From NCBI RefSeq assembly GCF_000497755.1, contig NZ_AYOD01000021.1, forward strand, positions 62,001 to 126,000: 64,000 nt of DNA. The letters are read 5' to 3'. The notes below the pieces were generated by a model. It searched no databases. It had not been told where the DNA came from and worked only from the letters and a program-made list of their open reading frames with translations. Positions within the stretch are counted from its first letter, which is position 1; every line of letters starts with the position of its first letter. Shown in pieces: positions 8,633 through 17,657 of this stretch. The translations under genes and the position numbers were made by a program. This stretch comes from Aliihoeflea sp. 2WW (GTDB taxonomy: Bacteria; Pseudomonadota; Alphaproteobacteria; Rhizobiales; Rhizobiaceae).

Positions 8633-9379
8633 TCATGCGAATGCTCGCCAGAAGAACGCGATGCTCATCGTCGCGCCGACCAGGACGACGATGAATTTGA
8701 CCACCTTTGCGGGTAGCGCTCTTGCGACCGGCGCGCCCGCATATCCGCCGACCGTCGCGGCGATCATCATCACGATCGCCTGACGCCACTCCACGATGCC
8801 CGCGACGGCGAAAGTTGCGACCGAGATCGCCGAAAGCACGAACGACAGTCCGGTTTTCAGCCCGTTCATCAGGTTGATGTCGCGCATGCCCCACAACGAG
8901 AACAGCGCCAGAAGGACGATCCCCAATCCTCCGTTGAAGTAGCCGCCATAGATCGAGACGATGAGCGTGCTCCAAGGCCCGTCACTATTGCCAAGGCTGT
9001 GGCGGGCGGCCCAGGTCTGGATGCGCGAGCCCAAGGCGAAGACGATCGTGGCGAGCGCCAGCAGGAACGGCACAACAACGGAGAAAGCCTCGTTCGATGA
9101 CACGAGCAAAAGGACCGAGCCGATAAGGCCGCCGATGGCCGTCACGCCAACGATCTTCAGCAGTCGCTTTCGGTCGAAAGCAGCAATCTCCTGCCTGAAG
9201 CCGAGCGCGCCGCCGAGATAGCCGGGGAATACGGCGACGGCACTCGTCGCGTTCGCTGCCACGGGCGGCACCCCGGTGTAGACGAGTGCCGGGAACGTCA
9301 GAAACGTGCCGCCGCCGGCAACCGTGTTCAGCATGCCGGCTAGGAAAGCGGCCGCGGCAAGGATGAGATACTCTGTCAT
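8633..9379 (-). CDS. TauE/SafE family sulfite or sulfonate exporter
   Basis: Integral inner-membrane protein of 248 residues with seven to eight hydrophobic helices. The family hallmarks are GMLNTVAGGGTFLTFPALVYTGVPPVAANATSAVAVFPGYLGGALGFR near the N-terminus and the second-half repeat SIYGGYFNGGLGIVLLALF followed by NGLKTGLSF. The family (also named DUF81) exports small anions such as sulfite or sulfoacetate, but the substrate differs between members and no sulfur gene is adjacent. The gene ends about 210 bp before the DUF1127 start on the same strand. Confidence 0.92.
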   Translation of the reverse strand: MTEYLILAAAAFLAGMLNTVAGGGTFLTFPALVYTGVPPVAANATSAVAVFPGYLGGALGFRQEIAAFDRKRLLKIVGVTAIGGLIGSVLLLVSSNEAFSVVVPFLLALATIVFALGSRIQTWAARHSLGNSDGPWSTLIVSIYGGYFNGGLGIVLLALFSLWGMRDINLMNGLKTGLSFVLSAISVATFAVAGIVEWRQAIVMMIAATVGGYAGAPVARALPAKVVKFIVVLVGATMSIAFFWRAFA

Positions 9380-9405
9380 TTTCGTTTTCCTTGCCGCAGC
9401 GGCAT

Positions 9406-9945
9406 TCAGGCGGCTGAAGGGCCAGGGTCATCGAATCCGTCATGGCCTGTCGGGACAAGACGTGGGCTGTCCTGGAGCGAGCCGCGGATGACCCTCAAAT
9501 TCGGCTTTCGTGGCATTCCCGCGGGCATGCCGACGATCGCCTCCTTCTCACGCTTCGCAGCCTCGGGCTGGTACAGCACCCTTTCAAGCAAGACGCGTTC
9601 TGTCTCGCCATCGCTGTTCGTCAGCGAGAACTCCTGTCCTTCGCTGAGGCCCATCAAGGCCAGACCGCGCGCCGTGGTGATCGGCAGGAACAGGCCGACC
9701 GAAGAGTGCATCCGATCGTGGGAAATGATCCGGCTGTCGGAATCGCGCCCGTTGACGCTGAATGTCACGCGGCTGCTGAGCGTGGCGACGTTCACAGGCA
9801 CGTCCTCGCGGAACATGACCGTCGCCGAGCCTAGCTTCCTGTCGAGAATAGGCTTGAGCGGATCGTCGGTACCGAGGCAGCGGTCGCGCATGACCTCGAG
9901 AATGGTGAAGTCCTTGGTGGTGAGGATGCAAGCATCGGGATTCAT
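9406..9945 (-). CDS. GreA/GreB-type C-terminal domain protein (Rnk-like) with a C-terminal extension
   Basis: Start at 9945 (MNPDACILTTKDFTILEVM) behind ATGGAGAACTGCG. The N-terminal 135 residues follow the Rnk pattern: a short helical arm, then a FKBP-like domain (VTFSVNGRD, LFLPITTARGLALMGLSEGQEF). The diagnostic TPIGAALLGLSVGQ of Rnk is replaced by TTARGLALMGLSEGQ. About 45 extra residues follow (REKEAIVGMPAGMPRKPNLRV). Such proteins bind RNA polymerase near the secondary channel or regulate nucleoside diphosphate kinase. It is 142 bp downstream of a second Rnk-like gene on the same strand, so the pair may be co-transcribed and have different tasks. Confidence 0.85.
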   Translation of the reverse strand: MNPDACILTTKDFTILEVMRDRCLGTDDPLKPILDRKLGSATVMFREDVPVNVATLSSRVTFSVNGRDSDSRIISHDRMHSSVGLFLPITTARGLALMGLSEGQEFSLTNSDGETERVLLERVLYQPEAAKREKEAIVGMPAGMPRKPNLRVIRGSLQDSPRLVPTGHDGFDDPGPSAA

Positions 9946-10086
9946 CGCAGTTCTCCATCGCTCCGCGGAGCGCATACGTTGATTACGCGTTGGAGACCCC
10001 TGGCCGCGAAATGCGGCGCAGGGGCTAGGATCCTGCGAGCAGACACCCTCCGAACAAGGCAAGACGGCACTGCGGCATGACGTCGG

Positions 10087-10536
10087 TCATGACGCGGTCT
10101 GCGCTTCCGGCAATGCCGACGCTTCGACCGTGACAGAGGGCGCGTCGACTGCCTGCACGGTGAGACGGTGGGTACGGCCATCGCGCGCGGTCCAGTCGAT
10201 GGACTGGCCGGCCGAAAGGCCGATCAGTGCGACGCCGATAGGAGTGATCACAGAGACCTTGCCTTGCGCGATGTCAGCCTCGCCTGGAAACACCAGCGTG
10301 ACACGACGATCCTCGCCCAGATCGCTCGTGAAACGCACCGACGACCCCATACGCACGACTCCGTCGGGGATACGGCCGTCGTCGACCACGCGAGCCCGCT
10401 CGAGTTCAGCGAACAACGTCTCGGCCACCTCCGGACTCCTGTCCGAAAACGATTCGGCAAGCCTCCAGAGCCGGTCACTATCGGTGCGAGCCAGCGTTAT
10501 CGCCGGCTTGCGGTTCTTATTCTTCGTTGGAGCCAT
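10087..10536 (-). CDS. rnk: Rnk-like regulator of nucleoside diphosphate kinase
   Basis: 149 residues from ATG 10536 (MAPTKNKNRKPAITLARTDSD); an alternative start lies 15 bases upstream. The N-terminal arm (LARTDSDRLWRLAES, AETLFAELERARVVDD) precedes a well-conserved GreA/GreB-type domain: VRMGSSVRF, RVTLVFPGEADIAQGKVSVITPIGVALIGLSAGQSI and DWTARDGRTHRLTV. These proteins act like GreA-fold factors on RNA polymerase and influence the NTP balance through Ndk. This is the canonical member of the pair; the gene at 9406-9945 is the divergent one. Confidence 0.92.
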   Translation of the reverse strand: MAPTKNKNRKPAITLARTDSDRLWRLAESFSDRSPEVAETLFAELERARVVDDGRIPDGVVRMGSSVRFTSDLGEDRRVTLVFPGEADIAQGKVSVITPIGVALIGLSAGQSIDWTARDGRTHRLTVQAVDAPSVTVEASALPEAQTAS

Positions 10537-10551
10537 GCCTTCGGCCCTCAT

Positions 10552-11384
10552 AGTTGTAGACCGCCGCAGCCAGTTAAGGAGCGGACGGAATCTAGTGAAA
10601 TTGAGAAGTGATGCCGCTTGTTGGGACCAAACCGCGATTGCGATAATCAGCCTATGCCCCGCGGCCGGGGCGCGACGCGACCTGGCCGGGGGTCAGATGC
10701 CCGCGATGGGGCATACCCTGAAAGAAACCGAAAGGTGGCGTGTGAACTTGCGCATGGCCAAGACGTGGGCTTTCGGGCGAAGAAAGTCAAGCCGCCCGGA
10801 GCAGCCTCGTCGCCGCTGGCTGGAAAACGCCTACGACGTGTCGCTTTCAGGCCAGATCCCTCCAGAATGGCGACCTACGCTGCGCACGGTCCGGTCAACA
10901 AAGATTGTCGCGATTATTTGGTAAACACTACGATCTTCGCTGCATTGCTGTCTGGAATTTTCTTGATGAAGATGGTCGCCAGGCTTCCAACGTCCTTATC
11001 CTGCTTCGTTCATCGGTCCGCTGTGACTGGCGAAGTCTCTCGACGAGTTCGCGGCTGTGCCCGCCTGCGACCGGTGTTGAAAGAAGCGCTGGGCCGCGAA
11101 TTTGTATGGCAGCTTGAGAACATCACCGAGATCGGAAGTGTGATGATGCTCAAGAGCGCGCCGTGCAACGTGCACCCGATCGTAACCCATTCCCAGCTTG
11201 AGCAGTTTCGCGGATGGAATCTCTATTATTGGCTCAGCATCTTTTTGCGGAACGCTTCAAACCTGCTCGATGCTGAACTAACGGCTGCGTTCATCGTGGA
11301 GTCAACTGCGCTCGCCAGAAGCCTGCAATTCGCTATCTGTGCCCCAGTAAGAGCCACTGATCTGAACGGCGGGGAGACGGCGAT
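10552..11384. other. 833 bp without a convincing gene
   Basis: Long plus-strand frames cross this region (10618-11388, and the tail of a frame ending at 10924). Their translations are Arg/Pro-rich, lack family-like motifs and have no ribosome site at the start. One segment (about 11085-11330) encodes QLENITEIGSVMMLKSAPC and NASNLLDAELTAAFIVESTA in the longest frame, which could be the remains of a gene. I make no functional call. Confidence 0.35.
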
Positions 11385-11870
11385 ATGAAACCTCGCTCGA
11401 CTGATCCCTTCCCCGATGCGGTCGCCGGGTTCGTGGCCAGTGTTTGGTTGGGAATGATAGTTGGCGTTTCTTTTTTGGCGACACTCGCGAAGTTTCAAGC
11501 CGCATCCCTCGACCCCGCTGTTGCGGTAGAAGTCGGCCGACGCACCTTCGCGGTGTTCACGAAAGTGGAGTGGGGCCTGGCGACGCTCCTCGGCATTGCT
11601 GTTTTCTTTCCAAGAGCGCCACGTGCAGAGATCGTTTTCACAGCCATCACCGTCGCAATCGTAGCGGTGCAGGCATTGTGGCTGCTTCCGGTCCTTGACT
11701 TGCGTGTCGAAGCGCTGATCAGCGGACGGCCTATGCCTTCCTCACCCCATCACATGCTTTACGCCGTGCTGGAAGCCGGAAAGGTGTTGACGCTGGCAGC
11801 CGTCGCGCTTGTTGCCCTGTTCAGATTGGGATGGCGCGACAAACCAGCGATTGATGGCGACAACCAATGA
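11385..11870 (+). CDS. DUF4149-like integral membrane protein
   Basis: 161 residues with four hydrophobic helices, about residues 12-35, 55-73, 83-103 and 125-150. The first helix (FVASVWLGMIVGVSFLATLAKFQA) and the motif EVGRRTFAVFTKVEWGLA resemble the DUF4149 family of small membrane proteins, whose role is unknown. Start ATG 11385 has GGCGGGGAGACG upstream. The stop overlaps the next open frame by 4 bases, so it is likely in an operon with the 5-formyl-THF cyclo-ligase. Confidence 0.75.
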   Translation: MKPRSTDPFPDAVAGFVASVWLGMIVGVSFLATLAKFQAASLDPAVAVEVGRRTFAVFTKVEWGLATLLGIAVFFPRAPRAEIVFTAITVAIVAVQALWLLPVLDLRVEALISGRPMPSSPHHMLYAVLEAGKVLTLAAVALVALFRLGWRDKPAIDGDNQ

Positions 11871-11956
11871 CGAGCGCCATTAGCCCAAATCCTCATGTGC
11901 GGATCACGGATCGTGCCAGCAGCGGCGTAGGTTCAACAATGGAAGGGAACGCGTTA

Positions 11957-12655
11957 ATGACAAATGGGGACGAAAACGCCGCTTATGCTTCGCCGCCGTG
12001 CTTCATGCATGAGCTCGATCCAGAATACTCAGGCCTCGCCCCGGACGAACAAGCCGCGATCGACGTCGCGCGATGGCGGAGGGCAAAGCGATCGCAGTTG
12101 ATCACGCAAAGGCTCGCTATCCCGGTAGATGCTCGCATGGATGCTTCTCGGCGAATTGCCAAACGGCTGGATCACGAGATTGGAATCGCAAACGGACTGA
12201 CAGTTGGCGTCTACTGGCCGTTTCGAGGCGAACCTGATCTCCGCGAATGGTCGGGCAGTGTTTGTTCCTGCGGAGCGCGACTGGCTCTTCCCGTGGTGAT
12301 AGCGAAGGGTAAGCCACTTGAATTCAGATCTTGGTCACCGGGTGAACAACTGGAAAAGGGCGTCTGGAACATACCAGTGCCAACTAATGGCAAAACAGTG
12401 ACTCCAGACGTCGTCGTGGCCCCGGTGGTTGGCTTCGACGGAGCCGGGTACCGCCTCGGCTATGGTGGCGGTTTTTACGACCGCACACTGGCCGGTATGG
12501 CGGCGAAGCCGGTCACCATAGGTGTGGGTTACTCACTCGCAGCGCTCTCGACCATCTATCCGCAGTGGCACGACATACCCCTCGATAAGATGGTCATCGA
12601 GGCAATTTATCCTGCTGCGTCAATGGCTCCGGATCAGGTGGTAGGGAGCGGATAG
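11957..12655 (+). CDS. 5-formyltetrahydrofolate cyclo-ligase
   Basis: ATP-dependent conversion of 5-formyl-THF to 5,10-methenyl-THF, returning the storage folate to the one-carbon pool. The fold is seen in the N-terminal AKRSQLITQRLAIPVDARMDASRRI and the signature GYRLGYGGGFYDRTLAG near the C-terminus, which binds phosphate and Mg-ATP. I choose ATG 11957 because AAGGGA lies 9 bases before it, and the following residues (ASPPCFMHELDPEYSG) match the N-terminal extension I recall in rhizobial homologues. The frame stays open to 11867, where it would overlap the upstream stop by 4 bases. The end overlaps the convergent DUF488 gene by 22 bases. Confidence 0.9.
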   Translation: MTNGDENAAYASPPCFMHELDPEYSGLAPDEQAAIDVARWRRAKRSQLITQRLAIPVDARMDASRRIAKRLDHEIGIANGLTVGVYWPFRGEPDLREWSGSVCSCGARLALPVVIAKGKPLEFRSWSPGEQLEKGVWNIPVPTNGKTVTPDVVVAPVVGFDGAGYRLGYGGGFYDRTLAGMAAKPVTIGVGYSLAALSTIYPQWHDIPLDKMVIEAIYPAASMAPDQVVGSG

Positions 12656-13173
12656 ACGACTTTTCCATCCGCTGTTTTCTGGGCTCCACGCGTAATCTTC
12701 GCTGTTTCCGTGCGACCAGGCGACATGAGATGGTCAACGGCGTGGCCGTTCATCAGCAAATAATCCGTGATGATCCGGCGATGACAGCGCCACCAGACCG
12801 CTTCTGAACACATTAGTGCAACACGGCGCTCGCCACCAAGACGAAGCAATTTGTCAAAGCCGTCCGCGAATTCGTCGCTCAGTGCATAATCAGCGTAGTT
12901 GTGAAAGCTTTGGACACGCCACATCGCATTCATTTTGTCATCCACATCGGGCTGCCTGGGTCGTCTCCCACCCAACGCCGGCAGATGGCGGTACCCGATC
13001 TGCACCTTTGCGAGATCGTGCGGCAAGCTTTCGATGTTGAAACCGGGGTTGGTGCGCGATCGTGGAAATGACCGAACGTCGACCAGCAGTGCTACCTGCG
13101 CATCCCTCAACATGTCTAGAAATTCGATGACTTGACGATTGGAATGCCCAACCGTCGCGAACTGAGCAGTCAT
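12634..13173 (-). CDS. DUF488 family protein
   Basis: 179 residues. Family signatures are clear: FATVGHSNRQVIEFLDML at the N-terminus, LLVDVRSFPRSRTNPGFN, and VALMCSEAVWWRCHRRIITDYL near the C-terminus with its Cys and Cys-His-Arg. The biochemical function of DUF488 is not established; the conserved Cys residues suggest redox or nucleotide chemistry. The ATG at 13173 overlaps the upstream DUF2945 stop (ATGA), so the two genes form a coupled pair. Such pairs are common in stress-response regions of soil bacteria. Confidence 0.92.
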   Translation of the reverse strand: MTAQFATVGHSNRQVIEFLDMLRDAQVALLVDVRSFPRSRTNPGFNIESLPHDLAKVQIGYRHLPALGGRRPRQPDVDDKMNAMWRVQSFHNYADYALSDEFADGFDKLLRLGGERRVALMCSEAVWWRCHRRIITDYLLMNGHAVDHLMSPGRTETAKITRGAQKTADGKVVYPLPTT

Positions 13174-13382
13174 CGCTGGATCTTCGTCAGCGCCTTCTCT
13201 TTATGCGCAGCTACGTGATCGGACTGGTCGCTTTTGATTTCGTACTGCGGGTCCTGCCTCGACGCTCGATGAGTATGTCCCTTATACTCGAAGTCGGCAT
13301 GATGAACTTTGATGACCTTACCGGATACGCGGCCCGCTTCTGAATTCCAGGCTACGTGATCGCCAACAGAAAACTTGCTCAT
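13170..13382 (-). CDS. DUF2945 (hypervirulence-associated TUDOR domain) protein
   Basis: 70 residues. The whole protein matches the small TUDOR-like domain: FSVGDHVAWNSEAGRVSGKVIKVH, then YKGHTHRASRQDPQYEIKSD and VAAHKEKALTKI. The domain is an SH3-like barrel found in bacteria and fungi; its ligand is unknown. ATG at 13382 has AAAGGAGGCCGAT upstream, an excellent ribosome site. It is the first gene of a two-gene operon with DUF488. Confidence 0.93.
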   Translation of the reverse strand: MSKFSVGDHVAWNSEAGRVSGKVIKVHHADFEYKGHTHRASRQDPQYEIKSDQSDHVAAHKEKALTKIQR

Positions 13383-13718
13383 ATCGGCCTCCTTTAGATT
13401 CCAAATGCCTTGGTGGCCGCTTTGTTTCGGTTGGAACCTCAGACTTCGCTATCAGTCGCGCGGTTTCGACTTGAGAAAGGCCGGAACAAGAGATTGGCTA
13501 AGTGAGGCTTGCCGGGAGCTCAATTGTCATCGGCGCAAGTCCATAGAATTCTGTCGTTTGGATGGGCCCCGGTAGCTATGTGCGAGTTGTGTTCACGAAG
13601 CTCTGACACTCATGTGATCCTCTAAAGTCGCCAGCAAGCGAACCGCATGCTTTCAAGCTCCGTATCGGGGTGTCAGAGACGGCCATACGGGTCGCTCATG
13701 TCTTGCTATGAGGAAACG
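13383..13718. other. intergenic stretch between divergent genes
   Basis: No supported gene. It separates the DUF2945-DUF488 pair (minus) from the fasciclin gene (plus) and must hold both promoters. A GGAAC at 13434-13438 could be part of an extracytoplasmic-function sigma promoter, but I see no convincing partner element at the right distance. Confidence 0.4.
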
Positions 13719-14192
13719 ATGATGATCAAGAAATTCTTGCTCGCAGGTGCAGCTGTGGTTGCAATGGGGACTTCGTCCTATGCCGCAGATATCGTCGACA
13801 CCGCCAGTGAGGCAGGGAGCTTCACAACTCTGATCGCGGCCGTCGAGGCGGCTGGTTTGGTGGAAACCCTCAAGGGTGAAGGTCCATTCACGGTTTTTGC
13901 CCCGACCGATGAAGCGTTCGCCGCGCTTCCCGAAGGCACACTCGACGACCTGCTGCTCGAGGAGAACCGGGATCAGTTGGTCTCCATTCTCACCTACCAT
14001 GTCGTGCCGGGCAATGTTGCTTCTAGCGACCTGACCGAGGGCATGACCGCGGCCACCGTCGAAGGAAACGAAGTGACCTTCACGCTCGAAGGCGGGCCAA
14101 AGGTGAATGACGCCAATATCACGCAGCCCGACGTGGCCGCCGATAACGGCGTCATCCATGTGATCGACGCGGTCATCATGCCGCCCATGTGA
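13719..14192 (+). CDS. secreted fasciclin-domain protein
   Basis: 157 residues from ATG 13719 (a second ATG follows at once), with AGGAAACG as the ribosome site. A signal peptide covers residues 1-23 ([21 protein letters not shown], cleavage after SYA). The remainder is a single FAS1 domain with [37 protein letters not shown] (H1 box) and a C-terminal [14 protein letters not shown] (H2 box). Bacterial single-FAS1 proteins are periplasmic or secreted adhesion or symbiosis factors. A hairpin terminator follows 27 bp after the stop. Confidence 0.95.
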   Translation: MMIKKFLLAGAAVVAMGTSSYAADIVDTASEAGSFTTLIAAVEAAGLVETLKGEGPFTVFAPTDEAFAALPEGTLDDLLLEENRDQLVSILTYHVVPGNVASSDLTEGMTAATVEGNEVTFTLEGGPKVNDANITQPDVAADNGVIHVIDAVIMPPM

Positions 14193-14218
14193 CATCAATT
14201 ACGCCTAAGAACCGACTT

Positions 14219-14246
14219 CGGGGCGGCATCTGTCGCCCCGTTTCGT
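14219..14246 (+). terminator. terminator of the fasciclin gene
   Basis: Stem CGGGGCG (14219-14225) with CGCCCCG (14234-14240), 8-base loop, followed by TTTCGT. It lies between the convergent fasciclin and LOV-kinase genes and may serve both. Confidence 0.75.
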
Positions 14247-14257
14247 CCCGGAAAAGG

Positions 14258-15724
14258 CTAATTCTCGGTTGACCCGAGCTGTTCGTCCGGCAGCGCAGCT
14301 TCGATCTCGTAGAGGACGCCAGCTGGCCTATAGTTGATTTTCGCGGTCCCGCCCAAAGCAGCCGACACAACGCCTTCCACTAGACGTGTTCCAAAGCCCT
14401 TTCGGCTAGGCGGCACAACCGAAGGCCCGCCCATCTCACTCCAATGGAACTTCAATTTCTGCGGGTTGCCGGGTAGAACATCCCAGTGAATCGTCACAGA
14501 TCCGGCTTCTGACGATAGTGCGCCATACTTCGAGGCATTGGTCGCCAGTTCGTAGATTGCGAGCGACAGGGCTGAAACGGCCTGCTCATTTAAGACCACA
14601 CGTGGGCCACCGATGCGAATGTCCGCTCCCTGAAAAGGTTTGAGCGCCTCGTAGACTAAGGCTTTGAGGTCCGCAGAACGCCACCCTTCCAACGTCAGCA
14701 CATCCTGAGCGGCAGCCATTGCTCCAATACGCCCGAAGACGATTGCCTTGGCCTCTTCCAATGAGTTCGCAGTGCTCAGCGAGCGGGAAACGATCGATTG
14801 CACTGTGGCAAGGGAGTTTTTGACGCGGTGGTTGAGCTCTCTCGCCAAAAGCTTGCGATGTTCCTCCGCTTCCTTGCGTTCGGTGATGTCCTGAGTAATG
14901 CCGGTCATGATCCGGACTTGCGACCCATCCGATGAAAGATGCTGACCACGCACTTCGATCCAGCGTCTCTCGCCCTTTGGGGTTCTGATCCGATATTCGA
15001 CCTGAAATTCGCCGTGGTTGGCAATCGCCTCGGTCACGGCCGATTGCCACCTCTCAAAATCCTCGGGCTCGATAGCTGCTTTAAGATCAGCATAGGAAAA
15101 CGACTCGTTGGGCTCTCGCCCAAAGTTTTCTTTGCAGCGGGCGGAACAGATCAGGCGCTCGTTATCCAGTTCCAGTGTCCACGTTCCCATGCTTGCAGCA
15201 TTCAGGATGAAGCGAAGACGGTTCTCTGACGCGGTCAAATCGAGAACCCGCTTCTCGACTTGCCCTTCAAGTTCCGAGTGTGAATCGTGGAGTTCCGCTA
15301 ATCGCCGTCTCTCAGGCGTCACGTCGAACTGGCTGGCGAAGAAGTATGTCAGTTTGCCGTCATCATCGAAGACGGGTGAAATCAGGACGCGGTTCCAGAA
15401 CGTTGTGCCGTCTTTGCGATAGTTGAGAAGATCGATCTCGATGGCTTCTCGACGGGCGATGGCGTTGCGGACCTTGGTGATGTCATCGACGCTCGTCCCT
15501 GTGCCCTGCAGGAAGCGACAATTTTGGCCCATGATTTCTTCGCGTGCATAGCCTGTGAGACGAGAGAACGCGTCGTTTGCAAAGACGATGGGATTGTCCG
15601 GCTGCGATGGATCGGTAATCAACATCGGCATCCGCGTGGTTCTGACAGCTGCGGCGAAGGGGTCGTGCGAGCGAGCAACCCGATGAATCTCTTGATCTAT
15701 TCGCTGCTCTTCCTTTTTGCTCAT
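14258..15724 (-). CDS. LOV-domain HWE/HisKA_2-type histidine kinase (blue-light sensor)
   Basis: 488 residues, no membrane segment, cytoplasmic. The N-terminal LOV/PAS domain has the flavin-binding motif GQNCRFLQG with the photoactive cysteine C69, followed by NYRKDGTTFWNRV. A second PAS domain covers about residues 165-285 (ending TGITQDITERKEAE). The kinase has the H-box ELNHRVKNSLATVQSIVSRS (H299) and the ATPase N-box AIYELATNASKYGAL (N396). The organisation resembles the LOV-kinases of Brucella and Rhizobium that act through the general stress response. No response regulator, PhyR or EcfG-type gene is next to it, so the partner must be elsewhere. Confidence 0.95.
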   Translation of the reverse strand: MSKKEEQRIDQEIHRVARSHDPFAAAVRTTRMPMLITDPSQPDNPIVFANDAFSRLTGYAREEIMGQNCRFLQGTGTSVDDITKVRNAIARREAIEIDLLNYRKDGTTFWNRVLISPVFDDDGKLTYFFASQFDVTPERRRLAELHDSHSELEGQVEKRVLDLTASENRLRFILNAASMGTWTLELDNERLICSARCKENFGREPNESFSYADLKAAIEPEDFERWQSAVTEAIANHGEFQVEYRIRTPKGERRWIEVRGQHLSSDGSQVRIMTGITQDITERKEAEEHRKLLARELNHRVKNSLATVQSIVSRSLSTANSLEEAKAIVFGRIGAMAAAQDVLTLEGWRSADLKALVYEALKPFQGADIRIGGPRVVLNEQAVSALSLAIYELATNASKYGALSSEAGSVTIHWDVLPGNPQKLKFHWSEMGGPSVVPPSRKGFGTRLVEGVVSAALGGTAKINYRPAGVLYEIEAALPDEQLGSTEN

Positions 15725-15878
15725 TAACGCGCCCTAATTTTGCGAATGCTTGTGTGACGGTGGAGATTTATTGCTCGGCTGGCTAATTCGCTACGTAAAA
15801 AGACATCGATCCGGATGTTCGCGATCAAACTCAGGTGAAAATGTCGGGCAATGTTGAGCGGGTCTTTAAGGCTCGTTG

Positions 15879-17153
15879 TCATGCCTCCACGACAGGCAAG
15901 TCCGCCAACCGCGTCGTATATCGCGGCGTTCGCATCTCAGCTTTGAGGTGCCAGCTCTTCTCACGGAACCCTTCGCTAGCCAGCACAAGCGACTTCTTAC
16001 CGAAGCGGTCATTGACCTGGTCGAGCGCATCCATCAGGCGGCCGTCGCGTGGCCGAATAGGCGCGAACAGCGTCTGCGGAGCTTGGTCAGGTCGCAGCAG
16101 ATCGTCGAGGATGACGCCTGCCTTGGTGAAGCCGTAAGGCCTGTCAGTCCGCCATGACGCCCGCAGGCATCGCATTGCTGTCTCGACAAGATCGAACGTT
16201 TCCGCCGACATTGGCTTGAGCGCCATCGACTTGCTGGCATGGCGCTGCGGCCGGTCCGGTCGATGCGGATTGGTGTGGTAGAAGACCGTGAGGGTCCCGG
16301 CGACAAGACCATGACGGCGCAGCTTCTCTGCTGCGCGCGTGGCGTGAGCAGTGATCGCCCGGCCCATCGTGTCGATGTCCGTGATTGGCGTGCCGGGTGA
16401 CCGGGTCACCGCCATTCCTTTACGCTGCGGTTCGACCTCTTCAACGTCAAGACATCGCACGCCATTCAGTTCGGCGACCGTTCGCTCCAGGACAACGGTG
16501 CCGACCTTGCGCGCCAGAGCCATCGGCATGTCGCGCAATTCTGCGACGGTCTTGACGCCCTGCGCCAGCAGCTTGGCCTCAGTGCGGCCGCCGACACCCC
16601 ACACCTCACCGACCGCGATGTGAGGCAGGCACATGGCTCGGATCGTTGCGTCCATCATATCGCAGACGCCGCCGAAGACAGGGTTCTTCTTCGCGACATG
16701 GTTGGCGAGCTTGGCCAGTGTCTTGGTGGGGCCGATGCCGACGCAGGTCGGAATGCCTGTCAGCTGGCGCACCGCCTGACGCATGTCGCGCGCCTGTCCC
16801 ACCATGCGACCACCGAAGCCGGAGAGATCGACGAACGTCTCGTCAATCGAATAGACCTCGAGCGATGGCGAGAAGGCATGAAGCGCGCCGACCACCCGGC
16901 GGCTCATGTCTCCATACAGCGTGTAGTTCGAGGACAGCACCTTGATGCCGTTGCGCTCGACCTTGTCGCGGAACAGGTGCAGCGGCTCGCCCATCTTGAT
17001 GCCGAGGGCTTTGGCCTCGTCGGATCGGGCGACGGCACAGCCGTCATTGTTCGACAGCACCACCACCGGCACGCCAACCAGCCTCTGGTCGAAGACGCGC
17101 TCGCACGAGACGTAGAAGTTGTTGCAGTCGATCAGGGCCAGCGGATCGGCCAT
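15879..17153 (-). CDS. umuC: Y-family DNA polymerase V catalytic subunit (UmuC)
   Basis: Error-prone translesion polymerase, SOS-induced. 424 residues, full length. The metal-binding acidic residues are in [17 protein letters not shown] (D9) and [11 protein letters not shown] (D104, E105). The helix-hairpin-helix region includes [18 protein letters not shown] and [17 protein letters not shown]. The C-terminal little-finger domain carries the DUF4113-type tail ([23 protein letters not shown]). It starts 4 bp after the umuD stop, so umuDC are one operon under the LexA box at 17582-17596. Confidence 0.96.
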   Translation of the reverse strand: MADPLALIDCNNFYVSCERVFDQRLVGVPVVVLSNNDGCAVARSDEAKALGIKMGEPLHLFRDKVERNGIKVLSSNYTLYGDMSRRVVGALHAFSPSLEVYSIDETFVDLSGFGGRMVGQARDMRQAVRQLTGIPTCVGIGPTKTLAKLANHVAKKNPVFGGVCDMMDATIRAMCLPHIAVGEVWGVGGRTEAKLLAQGVKTVAELRDMPMALARKVGTVVLERTVAELNGVRCLDVEEVEPQRKGMAVTRSPGTPITDIDTMGRAITAHATRAAEKLRRHGLVAGTLTVFYHTNPHRPDRPQRHASKSMALKPMSAETFDLVETAMRCLRASWRTDRPYGFTKAGVILDDLLRPDQAPQTLFAPIRPRDGRLMDALDQVNDRFGKKSLVLASEGFREKSWHLKAEMRTPRYTTRLADLPVVEA

Positions 17154-17156
17154 GGC

Positions 17157-17606
17157 TCATTCGACCGGATAGCGGCGCACGACCCCGGCAACGATGCCCC
17201 AGATCTCGCAGTCTTCATTCATACGAATGGGCGGATAGTTCTGCTTGCGCGAACGCGGCATCAGCCAAAGCTCGCCATCGCGCCGTTCGATCACCTTGAC
17301 GGTAACGCCGCCTTCGACGACCGCCAGAACGATGCGGCCCGGCCGTGCCTTGCCTGCCTTGTCCACGGCAATCAGGTCGCCGTCGATGATGCCTTCATCG
17401 ACAAGGCTGTCGCCCGACACCCGCCACCAGAACGTTGCGCTCTCATGCCGAACGACCCATGCGAAGGGATCGACCGTGTCCTCCTGATCATCGGCAGCAG
17501 GCGATGGAAACCCGGCCGCGACATTGATGCGGAGCGGCGGTCGATGATGTTCGGAATGCGGACGGGGCTGAGCATGAATACGAACATAACGCGAACAAAC
17601 TTGCAC
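17157..17606 (-). CDS. umuD: UmuD-like S24 peptidase (DNA polymerase V accessory subunit)
   Basis: 149 residues as written. The self-cleavage site is INVAAGFPSPA (A31-G32), with the serine in WRVSGDSLVDEG (S67) and the lysine in GGVTVKVIE (K104). After RecA-stimulated cleavage UmuD' binds UmuC. The start is uncertain. The GTG at 17606 has no ribosome site and lies upstream of the LexA box, which falls within codons 4-9. An ATG in another frame at about 17587 would enter the correct frame if one C were added to the run of four C near 17565. So the N-terminus may carry a base error. Confidence 0.88.
   Translation of the reverse strand: MQVCSRYVRIHAQPRPHSEHHRPPLRINVAAGFPSPAADDQEDTVDPFAWVVRHESATFWWRVSGDSLVDEGIIDGDLIAVDKAGKARPGRIVLAVVEGGVTVKVIERRDGELWLMPRSRKQNYPPIRMNEDCEIWGIVAGVVRRYPVE
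17582..17596 (-). promoter_or_regulatory. LexA (SOS) box of umuDC
   Basis: GAAC-ATAACGC-GAAC on the plus strand, that is GTTC-N7-GTTC read toward umuD. This is the alphaproteobacterial LexA consensus. It overlaps the umuD start region and lies about 60 bp from the divergent small gene and about 275 bp from SRAP, so it may also affect them. Confidence 0.85.
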
Positions 17607-17657
17607 GACTAGCCATCCTGTGTCTTACCTTGCGTCGAAGCGAAGGAAGCTATCTCG

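Noticed and set aside
10618-11388. Plus-strand open frame of 256 residues
   Set aside because: No ribosome site, Arg/Pro-biased start, no family pattern; left as a stretch without a convincing gene.
13434-13475. EcfG-type promoter (GGAAC with -10 GTT)
   Set aside because: Only the -35-like GGAAC is seen; no convincing -10 at 16-17 bases.
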